Assembly: GCF_000226115.1 (NCBI RefSeq)
Contig: NC_016458.1
Span: forward strand, 1-64,000
DNA length: 64,000 bases
Reading direction: 5' to 3'
Origin: Thermothielavioides terrestris NRRL 8126
Taxonomy: Eukaryota; Ascomycota; Sordariomycetes; Sordariales; Chaetomiaceae
A program made the position numbers and the translations under genes. This document shows positions 32,592 through 44,499 of this stretch, piece after piece. Under the pieces are notes generated by a model. The model saw only the letters and a program-made list of their open reading frames with translations. It did no database searches and had not been told where the DNA came from. The number at the start of each line of letters is the position of its first letter. Positions within the stretch are counted from its first letter, which is position 1.

Positions 32592-35549
32592 ATGGCTCGC
32601 GACGAGACAAAGAAGGGGCTCCTTCAGGACACCGAAGGACGGCCGCCGGACAGCGACGGCCACGAATCAGACTCGGACCTCGAAGCGACTGACTACCTCG
32701 ACCGTGAACCCGCCGACCAGCCCCGCTCATTCTCCGCGCCGACCCCCCGGAAACAATGGTGGATCATACGCTGCCTGGGCCGCCGCAGCCGTTGTTGTAT
32801 CGGCACCTTGGCTGTTGTCATCGCCGTGTTCATCTTCCTCAGCGCCGGCGGCGCGTTTGTGTTCAAGAAATACCAGGAAGAGCCCCCCTACGGCCAGTCA
32901 CCACCGTGGTATCCTACCCCCAAGGGCGGTATTGCCCAGAGCTGGGCGGCCAGCTACGAAAAGGCGGCCAAGTTGGTCGGCAAGATGACTCTGGCAGAAA
33001 AGGTCAACGTCACGACTGGCACGGGATGGCAAATGGGGCTGGCCGTCGGCACGAATGGGCCCGCCGTCCACGTCGGCTTCCCGCAGTTGCAACTACAGGA
33101 CGGCCCATTGGGCATTCGGTTCGCCGATAACATCACGGCGTTCCCAGCGGGCATCACTGTCGGCGCCACGTGGAACCGGCAGCTGATGTTTGCCCGTGGC
33201 AAGGCGCACGCCATTGAGGCGCGCGGGAAGGGCATCAACGTGCTCCTGGGCCCTTGTGTCGGGCCGCTCGGCCGCATGCCCGCTGGCGGCCGCAACTGGG
33301 AGGGTTTTGGAGCGGATCCCTACCTCCAAGGCGTGGCGGGCGCCGAGACCATCCGGGGCATCCAGAGCGAGGGCGTCATGGCCACCATCAAGCACTTCAT
33401 CGCCAACGAGCAGGAGCACTTCCGGCAGCCGTGGGAATGGGGCCTGCCGCACGCCATCAGCGCCAACATCGACGACCGCACGCTGCACGAGTTGTACGCC
33501 TGGCCGTTCGCCGACGCCGTGAAGGCCGGCGTGGCCTCCGTCATGTGCTCGTACAACATGGTGAACAACTCCTACGCCTGCGGCAACAGCAAGCTGCTCA
33601 ACGGCATCCTCAAGGACGAGCTCGGCTTCCAGGGCTTCGTCATGAGCGATTGGCTGGCTCAGCGGTCCGGCGTGTCGACGGCGCTTGCCGGCCTGGACAT
33701 GACCATGCCGGGTGACGGGCTGAGATGGGCCAATGGCGAGTCGTTGTGGGGCCCGCAGCTGACCAAGGCTGTCCTGAACGGCAGCGTGCCCGTGGACCGG
33801 CTGAACGACATGGTAACACGCATCGTGGCGGCGTGGTATCAGCTCGGCCAGGATGACGAGACCAAGTTCCCGCGTCAGCCTCCCAACTTCTCCTCGTGGA
33901 CAGATGATCGCCTGGGTGTCCTGGCGCCTGGGAGCCCGAGCCCGCAGGACGAGGTCGTGGTCAACGAGTTTGTAGATGTGCAGGCCAACCACTCCATCAT
34001 TGCCCGCGAGGTGGCTGCCCAGGGCACGGTGCTGCTCAAGAACGAGGGGCTGCTGCCCATCAGCCGCCAGGGACTCGACGAGTCCAAGCTAGAGGCCAGA
34101 CGGAGGGTCGTCGAGCAGTCTACCGGGAAGCGACATGATGGAAAGTTCAAAGTCGGCGTGTTTGGGGAGGATGCGGGACCCGGGCACGGCCCCAACTACT
34201 GCAAAGACCGCGCCTGGTTCGTCTTCTCCTGAATTTCCGTTGTCTTTGTTGGGTGGAAAAGCTTCCCCAAATGACTAACGAACCATCACAGTAATCAAGG
34301 CACGCTCGGCTCCGGTTGGGGCTCGGGCGCCGTCGAGTTCCCCTACCTTGTCTCCCCCATCGAGGCTCTGCGCAAGCAGTTCGACAGCTCCAAGGTCGAG
34401 CTGCACGAGTTCTTGACCAACAAGCCCTTGATTGCCAGCAACGACAAGGCCACCGTCGACGACCTGGATCTGTGCATCGTGTTCGCTAACGCCGATTCGG
34501 GCGAAGGGTTCGTCAAGTGGGACGATGTGAGCGGCGATCGCCCGAATTTGGCCCTGCAGAGCGGCGGCGACGATCTGATTGTTGACGTGGCATCCAAGTG
34601 CGGTGGTGGAAACGCGGATGTCATTGTTGTCATCCATGCCGTCGGCCCCGTGTTGATGGAACGGTGGGTCGAGCTGCCCAACATCAAGGCAGTGCTCCTG
34701 GCCAACCTCCCCGGTCAGGAGTCCGGAAACGCACTCGCCGATGTCCTTTTCGGCGACAGCAACCCATCAGGCCACCTCCCGTACACCATTGGCAAGTCGC
34801 TGGCCGATTATGGTCCCGGCGGGCAGGTGCTCTACACGCCCAACGGTGTCGTTCCCCAGCAGACCTTCTCTGAGGGGCTCTACATTGACTACCGCTACTT
34901 CGACAAGCACAGCATCGAGCCCCGCTTCGAGTTTGGGTTTGGGCTCAGCTACACCACATTCACCTTGAGCAATTTGCGAGTCACACCCCGGAAGAACAAA
35001 TCGGCGCTGCCTGCCCCTCGCCCGAGTCCTGCGGCGGAACCACCCAGCTATCCAACCACCATCCCCTCCAAAGACGAAGCGCTCCTCCCGGCCGGGTTCC
35101 GCAAACTCGACAAGTATATCTACCCCTATCTCTCGCCGGAGGATGAGATCGAGACGGGAGCGTATCCGTACCCCGACGGGTACGACACGGTGCAACCGCC
35201 GAGCGGCGCCGGCGGCGACGAAGGCGGCAACCCTGATCTGTGGGCCATCTACGTCGACGTTGCCGTGGACGTGAAGAACGACGGGCCGGTCGCGGGTGCG
35301 GTGGTCCCGCAGCTGTATCTGGAGTATCCCGCCAAGGAAGGCGTCGACTTCCCGGTCAGGGTGCTTCGGGGCTTCGACAAGGTGTATCTCAACCCCGGCG
35401 AGATCAAGACGGTGCACTTCGGCCTCACGAGGCGCGATCTCAGCTACTGGGACGTCATGGAGCAGAATTGGGTCATGGTCACCGAGGGCCAATATACGTT
35501 CAGGGTCGGGCAGAGCTCGCGGGATTTGGTGCTGGATGGCAAGTGGTGA
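32592..35549 (+). CDS. GH3 beta-glucosidase, membrane-anchored (type II)
   Basis: Two exons, 32,592-34,216 and 34,292-35,549, flank a 75-nt intron with donor GTTCGT and branch site GACTAAC. The product is 960 residues. The join restores CKDRACNQGTLGSGWGSGAVE. There is no signal peptide; a cytoplasmic N-terminus of about 65 residues precedes one membrane segment at about 68-91 (CCIGTLAVVIAVFIFLSAGG), placing the catalytic part outside. GH3 N-domain strings are LQDGPLGIRF, GKGINVLLGPCVGPLGRMP and KHFIANEQEH; the nucleophile is Asp353 in GFVMSDW. The GH3 C-domain (LANLPGQESGNALADVLFGD) and a fibronectin-III-like end follow. It resembles fungal BglE-type enzymes, which hydrolyse terminal beta-linked glucose at the cell surface. 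The start lies in GCCACCATGG, an ideal context. A MITE sits in its promoter. Confidence 0.93.
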
Positions 35550-36026
35550 TTCTAGCCATTTCTTGGTCTGTCTGTGGTCTCGGGTTACCCTCTATGCTTC
35601 TGCGGTCGGGAGTTGGAGTTGGGCATCTGCATCCCCCCATGTCTTGGGCGTTTGCTTGTTTTTTTGCGTAAGGTTAGACCTTTCTTAGTTTCAAGGAATC
35701 TAATATTTTTGTGCCGCCAGTCGCACCGCGTCGGACAGCTGGACAGACGCTACCGACGCTAGGGTGATCGGGACAGGAGGAAACGGGGAAGAGTTAGAGT
35801 CGTTAGTTGACTTGCATGATGTGCCCTAGCTAGGGTTAAGATTGATCAGGGTTAGTGCGAGGACGTTCATTAAAGCATCATGATTGAGCACCATGGAAAC
35901 ATGGGGGCCAGGCCACCTCGACTGAATTTACCAACATTGTGTGAGGTGTGGTTCCGAATCACCAGTTGGGCGTCAGCCCGCTTCCGCCCGTTTCCGGCCT
36001 TGTCCTTGAACCACCTGCAACGTTGA
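35550..36026. other. Convergent spacer between GH3 and ABCC genes
   Basis: Both flanking genes end here, so only 3' UTRs and polyadenylation signals are expected. CTAGGGTTAAGATTGATC near 35,830 has a single telomere-like string. I see nothing else. Confidence 0.5.
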
Positions 36027-39000
36027 CTATTCTCCTCCCGCACCCTCCCCGTCGACCGTCCCTTCCAAAGTACTCAGGGCACCGGCCAACCTGCCATCTC
36101 TCATCGTAAAAACAGCATCCCTCCTTGGACCGGAAAACTGAGATAGCTGCCCCAGACGGTGTGAAATCGTGATGACTGTGTGCCCCTTTGCAGAAAACTC
36201 GCTGTCGACGATCCTGTGGACGGCCAATTCAGTGCTAGTATCCAGCGCCGACGTGACCTCGTCGAGAAGCACGACAGGCCGCGCGCCGTGGGCTCGCAGA
36301 GCCTCAGCCTTGATGATGCCCCGACAAAGAGTGAAGATCTGGGCTTGGCCGGCTGAGAACGCTGGAAAGGCCGACAACTTCTGGTCTAGGATTGCGTGTC
36401 CATCACCCCCGCGCTCCTTAAGGTTCTGCCCCGCAAGGGAGAAGTGTGACCACAGGCCAACCCTCTTCAAGATGTTAGTAATGATTTGATCGTCGCCAAG
36501 CCAGCCTTCTGGGTCAAGGTTGAAGCGGATTGATGCGTTCGAGACCAGGAATCCGTCCTGCGACACGGTCACGAAACACCGCTGCCGCAGGAACTCCAGG
36601 GGGATGGTGCTGATGTCGATGCCGTCTAGTCTAATGCAACCTGCTTGCAGCTCTAGCATCCTGAGGAGTGCCAGGAGGAGCGAACTCTTGCCACTGCCAG
36701 TTCTACCGCAAATCACGATTTTCTGGCCTCCGTTGATTGTCAAGCTCAGGTGCCGCAAAGCAACGGCTTCGTCACTGTTGTCAATGTGCCTGGGTCAGCT
36801 TTTGGCCTTTCATCGACATCGGTCGAGCCCGCTTCAAACTGGAACAAGGCACTCACTGATAGGCTGCAGTGACGGCTCTAAACTCAACTCGTCCATGAGT
36901 CGGCCACCCCCTCGGGGCCGCGAAGGTGGTAGCATTCTTGTCTGATTCGGACGGAGTGACCGTTTCAAGCGCTCGCAAGCGGGCAACCGCACCTAGACAC
37001 ACCTCCAGATTTGTCCACGATTCGACCAGCCGCAGCAAGGTCGTATTTGCCACAAGCATAATGTTGAGCGCCACTCCAACCTGTCCGCCGCTGATTTGAC
37101 CCCGGAAGGTGACAGCTATTGCAATCATGCCTATCGCCACTGCTGCAGCGATGATGTCCAGGACGAGATTCAGCCATCGTTGGAGACACATGAGAAGGAA
37201 CTCAGGACGCTGTGAATCTTCGAGTCGCGTGGCGGCCAAATCGGTGGCTTCGCCGAGCCAACCGAAGGCTCGTATGGTTTCCAGACCTTCGACCTATGTC
37301 CGGTAACAAGTAAGCAAGCACGAAGAGACTCTAGGGAGGTACCAATCGTACTCACAGATTCGAGAAAGCTCGAGAATACTGCTGCATGAGACTCTAATTC
37401 CAGAAAGCGAAGCTGTCGTGATGTCCTCAAATAGACTTGTTGGATGAAGTAGACCAGTCCTGCACAGGGGGGGAGAGATAAGGCAAGCCGATGTTGTGCC
37501 ATACACAGCAAAATGACTTGCATCAGCAATTTGAAAATTTCTGCACCCCCTGTTAGACCATACCATAACCGGTGAGAGGTGTCTGTGACTTACGGTTTCC
37601 TAGATTGGCGAGCGCAGAAGGAATCTGCTTGTCGATGAGCTGTATGTCTTGAGTGAACCTGTTGAGGATGGAGCCGTTGTCATTCTCGGAAAAGAATGAT
37701 AGAGGGGCACTGATACAGATTGACCATCAGCTAGTTGCGCACAACGGCAAAGAACCTCAAGTGCCCAACAAACGAAATGCATCGAGTCCGTACTTCACAA
37801 CAATGTTGAGGAGGTGGTGATGTATCCTCAGCCCTGAGTGAGGCGCAATACGGATTACCGTTGACCTAGAGAGAAATGCTTGGTTAAGAACCGTGTATGC
37901 TGCTTCAGCTTGTCACCAGCCTTACCACATTGTTCCGTTGGTCGAAGTCCACGAAACCAGCGACAAGAACAAGAAACCGCAGACATAAAAGACTTGGCTC
38001 TGACCGCTCGATTCAGTCCACAGCTTGAGCCAGTGCTGCGGAAAGGTGATAAAAACCGAGTAAGACAGGGTACAGACGCTGAGGAGAGCAAGGTTGAACA
38101 GGCCAACAAAACGGAAGTAGTAGCCTAGTCAATGCAAAGTCAGCGCTCAAGGCTACCCCGTCGAGCTCACTCATCTGCAGGGCACCTACGGTAGAGTCCC
38201 ATATCCCCCGTCCTCCTAGCAAGATCAGCCTGCGCTTCCTGCTTGATCTGAAGCTGAGCATTCAGCTTTGCAAAGGTCGGCGGCGAGGCGGGAGAGACGA
38301 CATCGTCAGTTGGACGTTGCAGACTGAACTTGGATATCGAGGAAGAGGCCTGGTGCTTGATAGCTTCCCAGCTGCCTTGGGCTTTGATGCCGCCACCATC
38401 GAGAATTATGTTAAGATCGGCAGCCGGAAAGAATTGCGCTAAGTATGTCACATTCTCAAGTTAGCCAACTAAGGTACGGAATTTGGTGCTAAACGGCTTG
38501 ATTGTCGGATGGAAGGGGTAGAGGTAGATTTACTGGAATTCGTGACCAAGACTACAGCTGTGTTGAGCTCACGGAAAAGTCCTGTCGGCCCAAACAAGTT
38601 TCGAAAAATTGTTGTCTCGGTTTCTCCGTCAAGCGCACTAAACGCGTCATCCAACAGTGCAATATCGCACCTGGCGAACAGTGCGCGCGCCAGTGCCTAT
38701 CGGAAAGGGCGTCAATGGACCAGTCACCTTCCATGGGTCTTGGGCAGGCCAGGACTTGACTCACTACTCTCTGCCTCTGCCCACCGGACAGGTTGAGGCC
38801 GCCACTTCCGATCTGTGTCTCATCGCCCTCGGGAAGCAAGTCGAGGTCGTGACTGAGACAGCAGGCTTCAATGACCCGCTGATACCATCGGGCATCACCT
38901 TGTCCATCGGCCATTCCACGGATAGCCTGTTTGATGCTGCCATTGGGGAGCCACGGCTTTTGGGCACAGTACGCCACTTGTCGGGATGCCAGTTGGATGG

Positions 39001-41152
39001 AACCTTGGGTGGGACGAATCTCGCCCAGGATCGCTCGCAGGAGTGTTGACTTGCCTGACCCGACCGGGCCCGAGACGATGACCAACGACCCGTACTCCAC
39101 TCTGATGCTCACATCTCGGAGTACGGGCTGGCGCTCGCCGAGTGAGACATCCCGGATGTTGATGGCCAAGCCAGCCCTTCCCGCCACTCCCGGTAGGATT
39201 CGCCGCTCGTCGAGCAACGGTGGCCTGAGCAGATAAGCTTGGATCCTCTCAAAACCGGCGAATGCGGCAACTGCTCGCGGAACAATGGTCATGACCATGT
39301 TGGCAGGATGGGTCACCATGCTCAGAATGGCCATGGTGGTAAACGCCGTCTCGGCGTTCAACGCGCGCCCACGCCGAGCGGCAGCGACGGCGAAGAGCAT
39401 GAGGGTGATTGCGGGCGAGAATATGCCTAGTGCATTGGCTATCAGAAATACCCTTGAGTTAGCTCAGATTCTAATGCTGATTCAGGGTTGAGGCCAGACT
39501 GAGACGAACCGCTTGCGTTGTAATACACCATGATCCACCTAACCTTTGATGCCGTTTTCAGTTCCTGTTCCCTTAGTAGGCGTGTGCAGTTGGCCATGCA
39601 ACGCTGCAGTCCTAACATTTTGATGGCTTTGATGGAGCTGAGCATCGAACTTGTTGCTGCTACGCGGTGTTCGGTTGCCGTGTTCCATGCTTTCTGGCCA
39701 GGCTGCAAGTGCTTGGCCACGTACCGGCTCACGCGGGAGCACACTACGGGAGGGACGGCATCGTCAGTAAGAAGCAAGCTTCCGCGTGGTGCTAAACTTA
39801 CGGAATATGAGTATTAGAGGAAGAGGCCAAATCCAGCCGACCTGGCGGGACAACAGGACAATGCCAATGGCCACCTCCATGGTTTGGGCCCACGTTTCAT
39901 AGAACATTTCGGGCACTCCACCAAGTCCCTCGGCATCAGTGCTCATAAGCGTAAGCACTTCGTAGTTATCATGTGCCGTGCTGGGCAAAGAGATCGCCTT
40001 GTCGTGAATGATACCCACAAGCGCACTTTTCGCCACCACCTTGAGCTTATTCAACCGGTGCTGGTATGCTGCAGTCGAAACCTTCCAGAAGCAGTTAGTC
40101 GCCATGACGGAAAAGCAGCCAGGACAAGGGAGTTGACAGCTCACAGCAAGGCCGAGATAGATTGTCACCGCAGAACAAACAAGCCAATAGCCACGCATCT
40201 CCGAACCCGCAAGTGACGTCTCAGAGACAAATTGAATGGATTTTCGGATCAGAGCCGGTTGAGAATACCGGAAAAGTATCAAGAAGAGCCGAGGCATCAC
40301 GGGAGCAACAAAGAGCCGTCGAATGGATCTCAACAAAGTTAGGGGCAATGCCATCCTTGTCTCAGGTCTCGCTTGGGAACACAACAGTCAGCACTGATTA
40401 CGCAATCATAGCTAAGACGCGGAATAGTGAATAGGTTCAATCTCGTACTGACCTCGCCGGTTCCATGACTCAAGCATGGCCTCTCTGGCGAGTTTCGCGC
40501 TCAACTCGGCGCTGAGGGGTGGCAAGTCTTGGCTGAGGAGCAGGCTCTTGTAGCCGCGCAGCAAAATGGGGATTATCCAAGCGAAGAAGAGCTTGTCCAA
40601 TATGCCACTGTTGTCTTCTGGGGACTGCCCACTCCACGGCACACCGTGTGGTTTGGCGCGCGGAGTGAAGCACTCTAGGAACAGCAGCGCAGCATGCAGC
40701 AAGCACCGCGCTGGCCGGGGGCGCCAGGCTGCAGATGGCGCCGTCAGAGCAACCGAGTCGCATAGCACCGATGCGAGGAGGTACACCGTGGCGGGGTCGG
40801 AGGGCCTGCAGCCCCGACGCTGCTCCAGATACAGAAGCAGGTTCAAGCCCAGCGCCGCAGCCAGAGATGTTGCGACGGACAAGAGAAAAAATGGCTCGGG
40901 CTGCGGTGAGAGCAGATCGCGGAACCAGCTAAGGCAGAGCGCGGCGCCGACGGCCTGGTGTGCGTTGTTCCATAAGCACCGCACACACGGATGTTCAGGC
41001 GGGTGCTAACTTACCAACTGAAGCCAGGCCTGCGAGCCCAGGAGATATCTGTGGCGAGAGTTGTGCAGCTCCCATAATCGGAGGGGGAGGTAGAGCAGAA
41101 AGATGCCGGCATTGGTCGCGAAGAGCAGATGGATCGTCTTCTGGTGTACCAT
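36027..41152 (-). CDS. ABCC-type (MRP-like) full ABC transporter
   Basis: I assembled 14 exons: 41152-41015, 40954-40453, 40371-40145, 40081-39802, 39743-39510, 39438-38765, 38696-38534, 38438-38190, 38124-37926, 37865-37794, 37709-37594, 37540-37356, 37293-36857, 36774-36027. All phases agree, giving 1,407 residues. Order: TMD0-like N-terminus; TMD1; NBD1 (Walker A GPVGSGKST about 584-592, signature LSGGQRQ about 677-683, Walker B IALLDD); TMD2 (HWLKLWTE, APLSFFSENDNGSILNRF); NBD2 (Walker A GRTGSGKSS about 1182-1190, signature FSAGQAQ, Walker B VVLLDE). NBD1 has Asp in place of the catalytic Glu and NBD2 keeps Glu, the usual ABCC asymmetry. These pumps export conjugates, toxins or secondary metabolites. 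The N-terminus is slightly short for the family, so a 5' exon may be missed; exon 12 has an alternative acceptor 9 nt upstream. Confidence 0.85.
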
Positions 41153-42538
41153 TGTTGACGGGTAGGCTGGTATTGTTGGCCTCGGGTCGCAAGATGGCAA
41201 AGCTCAGCGCTGGAACTCCATCTGGAGGCGAGACTCTGGGAACTTGTTCCAGTTACCTACATAATAGACGCACGGGAGCAAGCGTGTCCGGCGGTTGAAG
41301 GAAGAGCGAAGCAAACACAGGAAGAATGAACCAAAGTCATGCGCCATTCATCATTGGCGTCCGCTGGATGCCACAAGTCGCAGAAAGGGGACTGTACGAG
41401 GGAGGCTCCTCTGTTGGATGTCTCTATCCAGCTCAGCGCGTCCATCCATGCCACAGGCATCTCGTGGGGGCCAATGTGTGGCCCCCACACCGGATGTTAA
41501 GCGCCAACAACAACACGAGCCGCAGACAGTACTCCGTAGCTGGACCAATGGAGAGCCCAAGGCTTCGGGATTAGCTCGGTTGTAAGGACGGGAAGGACCG
41601 CCGTCAAATTCATGCCGCATAGGAATACACGAGCGGTCCGTGATAACAAAGGCCGGTCCGGCTCTGGACCGCCCGCCTCCAGGGGCAGTGCACGTTCAAT
41701 GGGAGTATGCAGTACGGAAGCTCCTACCAAAAGAACCCGCTTACCGCCTTCAGTACGGCCGGCAGAATTAGCCGGTATTTACATCGACATACAGATCCTT
41801 CGTCCCCCCATTCCGTCCCCTCAATCTACGTCTTTCTCATCATCATCATCCTCCTCAATAGAACCACCTTGAACCTCTTCAGCAAATATTTTCTACGTAG
41901 GCTTAAGCGCTTACTCTTGAGCTACCTAGGTAATCCTCTAGCTTAAGAATAAGTAGGTCGAAGCGCTTACTAGCATTGAACCCGAGACTTTGAACGGCCT
42001 AGCTTATAGCTCTAATCTTGTTCGGAGCTTCGATCTTATATCCTCCCTTCGCCTCTCGCGCCCCCCTCTCCCCCCCCCTCAATATCCTTGACAAATATAT
42101 CTGCAGTACTGTTAAGGGCATTGAATAGCTTCATTCTTTTCTATTCGAGTAGTTGGATCTCGGGGATCGTGAGATTCAGGAGAAGTTCAGGAGATAGATT
42201 CCACGGGGATCGCCAGTGCAGAGTGTTATTACTTTACCAAGGCTTACAGGCTTGGCATTGGAGGCGGTGAGCGGATTCATTTGGTAGGAGCTTCCATACA
42301 GAAAATACGAAGGAAAAGCTGACCGGCGCGGGGTGGCCTACACACCTTCCTAAAGAGGGGATGCCTTCTTCAGGTCGTCTGCAGATGCGGCTGCACCGTG
42401 ACTCGTGTTCCTGGGCCTTGACCAATTTCCAAATCCAGAGCGAAGATTACGCCATTGATCAGGTACCTGGCTACTGAATACAACCCATGGTGGAATTCCC
42501 TGTTCCCAAGGCCAGCTGAGGAAGGTACTTGTGGTTGA
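41153..42538. other. Upstream region of the ABCC gene
   Basis: The ABCC promoter lies here. Composition becomes A/T-richer after about 41,700. Several small overlapping frames lack domains. TACCTAGG and GCTTAAGCGCTTACT strings near 41,895-41,975 look like remnants of mildly mutated repeat. An undetected first exon of the ABCC gene could lie in 41,200-41,700. Confidence 0.4.
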
Positions 42539-42543
42539 CCGTT

Positions 42544-42744
42544 TGACACGCTACAGCGAGCTGCGAGGTGTGGATGCAACGGTAGGATCGTAGTAGAGCA
42601 TCGGAATGCAAAGAGAGAGTGCGTTGTTCCAGTACAAAGGAGAGCTAAAGACTGAACAGAGCGTGGTATATATATATCCAGGAGTGGGGAAGCCATGGCC
42701 AGTGCGCTGTGCCAAGCTCTGAGCCCCTTACCCCTGACGTGACA
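42544..42744 (-). repeat. Copia left LTR (3' LTR of the element), 201 bp
   Basis: Shares over 90% identity with 49,395-49,595. On the plus strand it runs TGACACGCTACAGCGAGCTG to CCCCTTACCCCTGACGTGACA. It keeps CpA/TpG at several positions that are TpA in the other copy. A TATATATAT string lies near 42,667. Confidence 0.95.
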
Positions 42745-42751
42745 CACCCCC

Positions 42752-42796
42752 CAGTTGTTCAACAGAGCGCCTGAATACGTGCGAGTTGAACAACTG
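42752..42796. repeat. 12-bp perfect inverted repeat beside the copia polypurine tract
   Basis: CAGTTGTTCAAC at 42,752-42,763 faces GTTGAACAACTG at 42,785-42,796 across a 21-base loop. The right arm is just inside the 3' LTR, overlapping the end of the G-run. It has escaped RIP mutation unlike the sequence beyond it. Confidence 0.85.
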
Positions 42797-43020
42797 AACT
42801 ACGAAAAACCAGAATATAGGAAATCCTTGCGAACAGTAGGTTATATAGGAGTAGGTTATATAAAGCTATAAGAAATTCTAAAGCGCGATTCTAGCTAATT
42901 AGAGCGTTTAGATCTAGGGGAGGTATAAATTCTTATCTATAGGAGCTTAAGCTTCCTTCTTCCTATATATATCCTCTTGTTTATATATGTAGTAGCTACT
43001 ACTACCACTATTCCTAGCTC

Positions 43021-44010
43021 CCTAGAGCGTATAAGACTACTATACCTTTATACTTCGATATCTTCTTAGACGAATTGCCTATATCTTCGCCTACCCTTTT
43101 AGAGGAGGGTAACAATGCTAAAGAGCTTATAGTAGAACCTACTACCCTATATACTACTTTTAAAGAGCTTGCTACACCTTCTTCCAACTAGTACTATAGT
43201 CCCCTAGTCGAGTAAGTTATACGCTCTTCCTTCTAGCCTACTACTATATCGCCCTAATATACCCCCTAGTTATATACTACAAATGACTATAGAGTATAAG
43301 ATCCTATACCTAGGTTATATATATACTACTTTTGTAAACTCCTACAATAGAACCTACTATAACTATAATAGCTATAGTATATACTACTAGTACTATAAAC
43401 GTTTCAACTATAGCTATAAGCCGATCCTACCTACTACTATAGAGAAGGTACAAGCTTTGACTATAGCTATTAACGACTTCGACTAGAAGGTGAATCTCTA
43501 TTATTCGCTACTCTATACCCTTTATCTAATACCGAATAAGCTACAAAGAAGATTTGTCCTACGTTTTATACGCTTTTGAACGATCCCTAAGAGGTTAAGG
43601 AGGAGAGAGAGTAGAAGAATACGAATATAGTAGAGCTAGTAGAGGAGTAGCCTCAGTAGTAGGCGTAGGAGGTCCCTATAATCGCCTAGGGTAAAGCTTT
43701 AGATAACCCCCTTGGTTTTATACCTATAGCGTTGATTGAAAGTGAGGTGTAGAAGATACTCTTTAAGTAGGTAGAGAGCGATAAATTGGTTGATAACTAG
43801 GAACTAGAGTAGGTCGTTGTATAGACAATAGAGCTAGTAGAACGGTTAGAGATATAGGCAAAGATCCTTCGGCTTTAGGGAAAGGTGGCGATAATAGAGC
43901 TTATCAATCGCTAGAATATATAGGGCGAGAGTATAGAACAATAGTAGTAGATAGTCCTTATAAAGAAGATGGTTAACTCCCCTACTCTTTTCTTACTTAA
44001 CGTATATCTT
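43021..44010 (+). pseudogene. Antisense coding relic between pol and 3' LTR of the copia element
   Basis: On the plus strand, opposite to pol, one frame (in phase with 43,021) runs about 330 codons with protein-like composition, interrupted mostly by TAG/TAA at sites readable as former CAG, CAA or TGG. It begins with a Pro/Thr/Ser-rich part (LYFDIFLDELP, near 43,045) and ends in a Glu/Gln/Leu-rich part with coiled-coil character (KEERE, VELVEE, IVLIKKMVNSPTLFLLN). I do not recognise it. It might be an extra retrotransposon ORF, comparable in position to antisense ORFs known in some plant Ty3-type elements, or chance. Confidence 0.35.
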
Positions 44011-44499
44011 GAAAGTTCAATAGAGCGTAGAAGTGCTCGAACTTTTACTTCGAGAGCTATTTCGTTAAACTGTCTATAGGTATCTATATAGTAGAGAGAT
44101 AGAGTATATCGAACTATTTATTCTAATACTCCTAGCGAAGCTATATATTATAAATATCTATATAGCGTAGACGAGTATTGATCTTTATATATTCTTCTAC
44201 TATAAGCCGAATCGTTTACTAATTGTTATAGAAGATCCTCTAAAGCTCTCTAATCTCGAATACAAGGTCTTTGAATAAGCGCTTCAAGGCGATTGTCTTA
44301 ACTATAGTAAGCGATAGAGCTTTCAACTCCGCTTTGGTAGAAGATATAGTAATAGTATCTTACTATATAGCCTTCTAGGAGATCAACCTTCTAAAGAGTA
44401 TTATAATATAGCTTTATAAAGAACGTTGTATATCTGGATTATCGCTATACGATACGTTGGATATAATCTAAAGCACTTAGTGAATGCCCTTACCCCTAT

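Noticed and set aside
33093..33992. 299-codon minus-strand frame opposite the GH3 gene
   Set aside because: Antisense shadow of the catalytic domain.
42370..42762. 130-codon minus-strand frame, similar to one at 49,371-49,688
   Set aside because: Both are readings through the copia LTRs, not genes.
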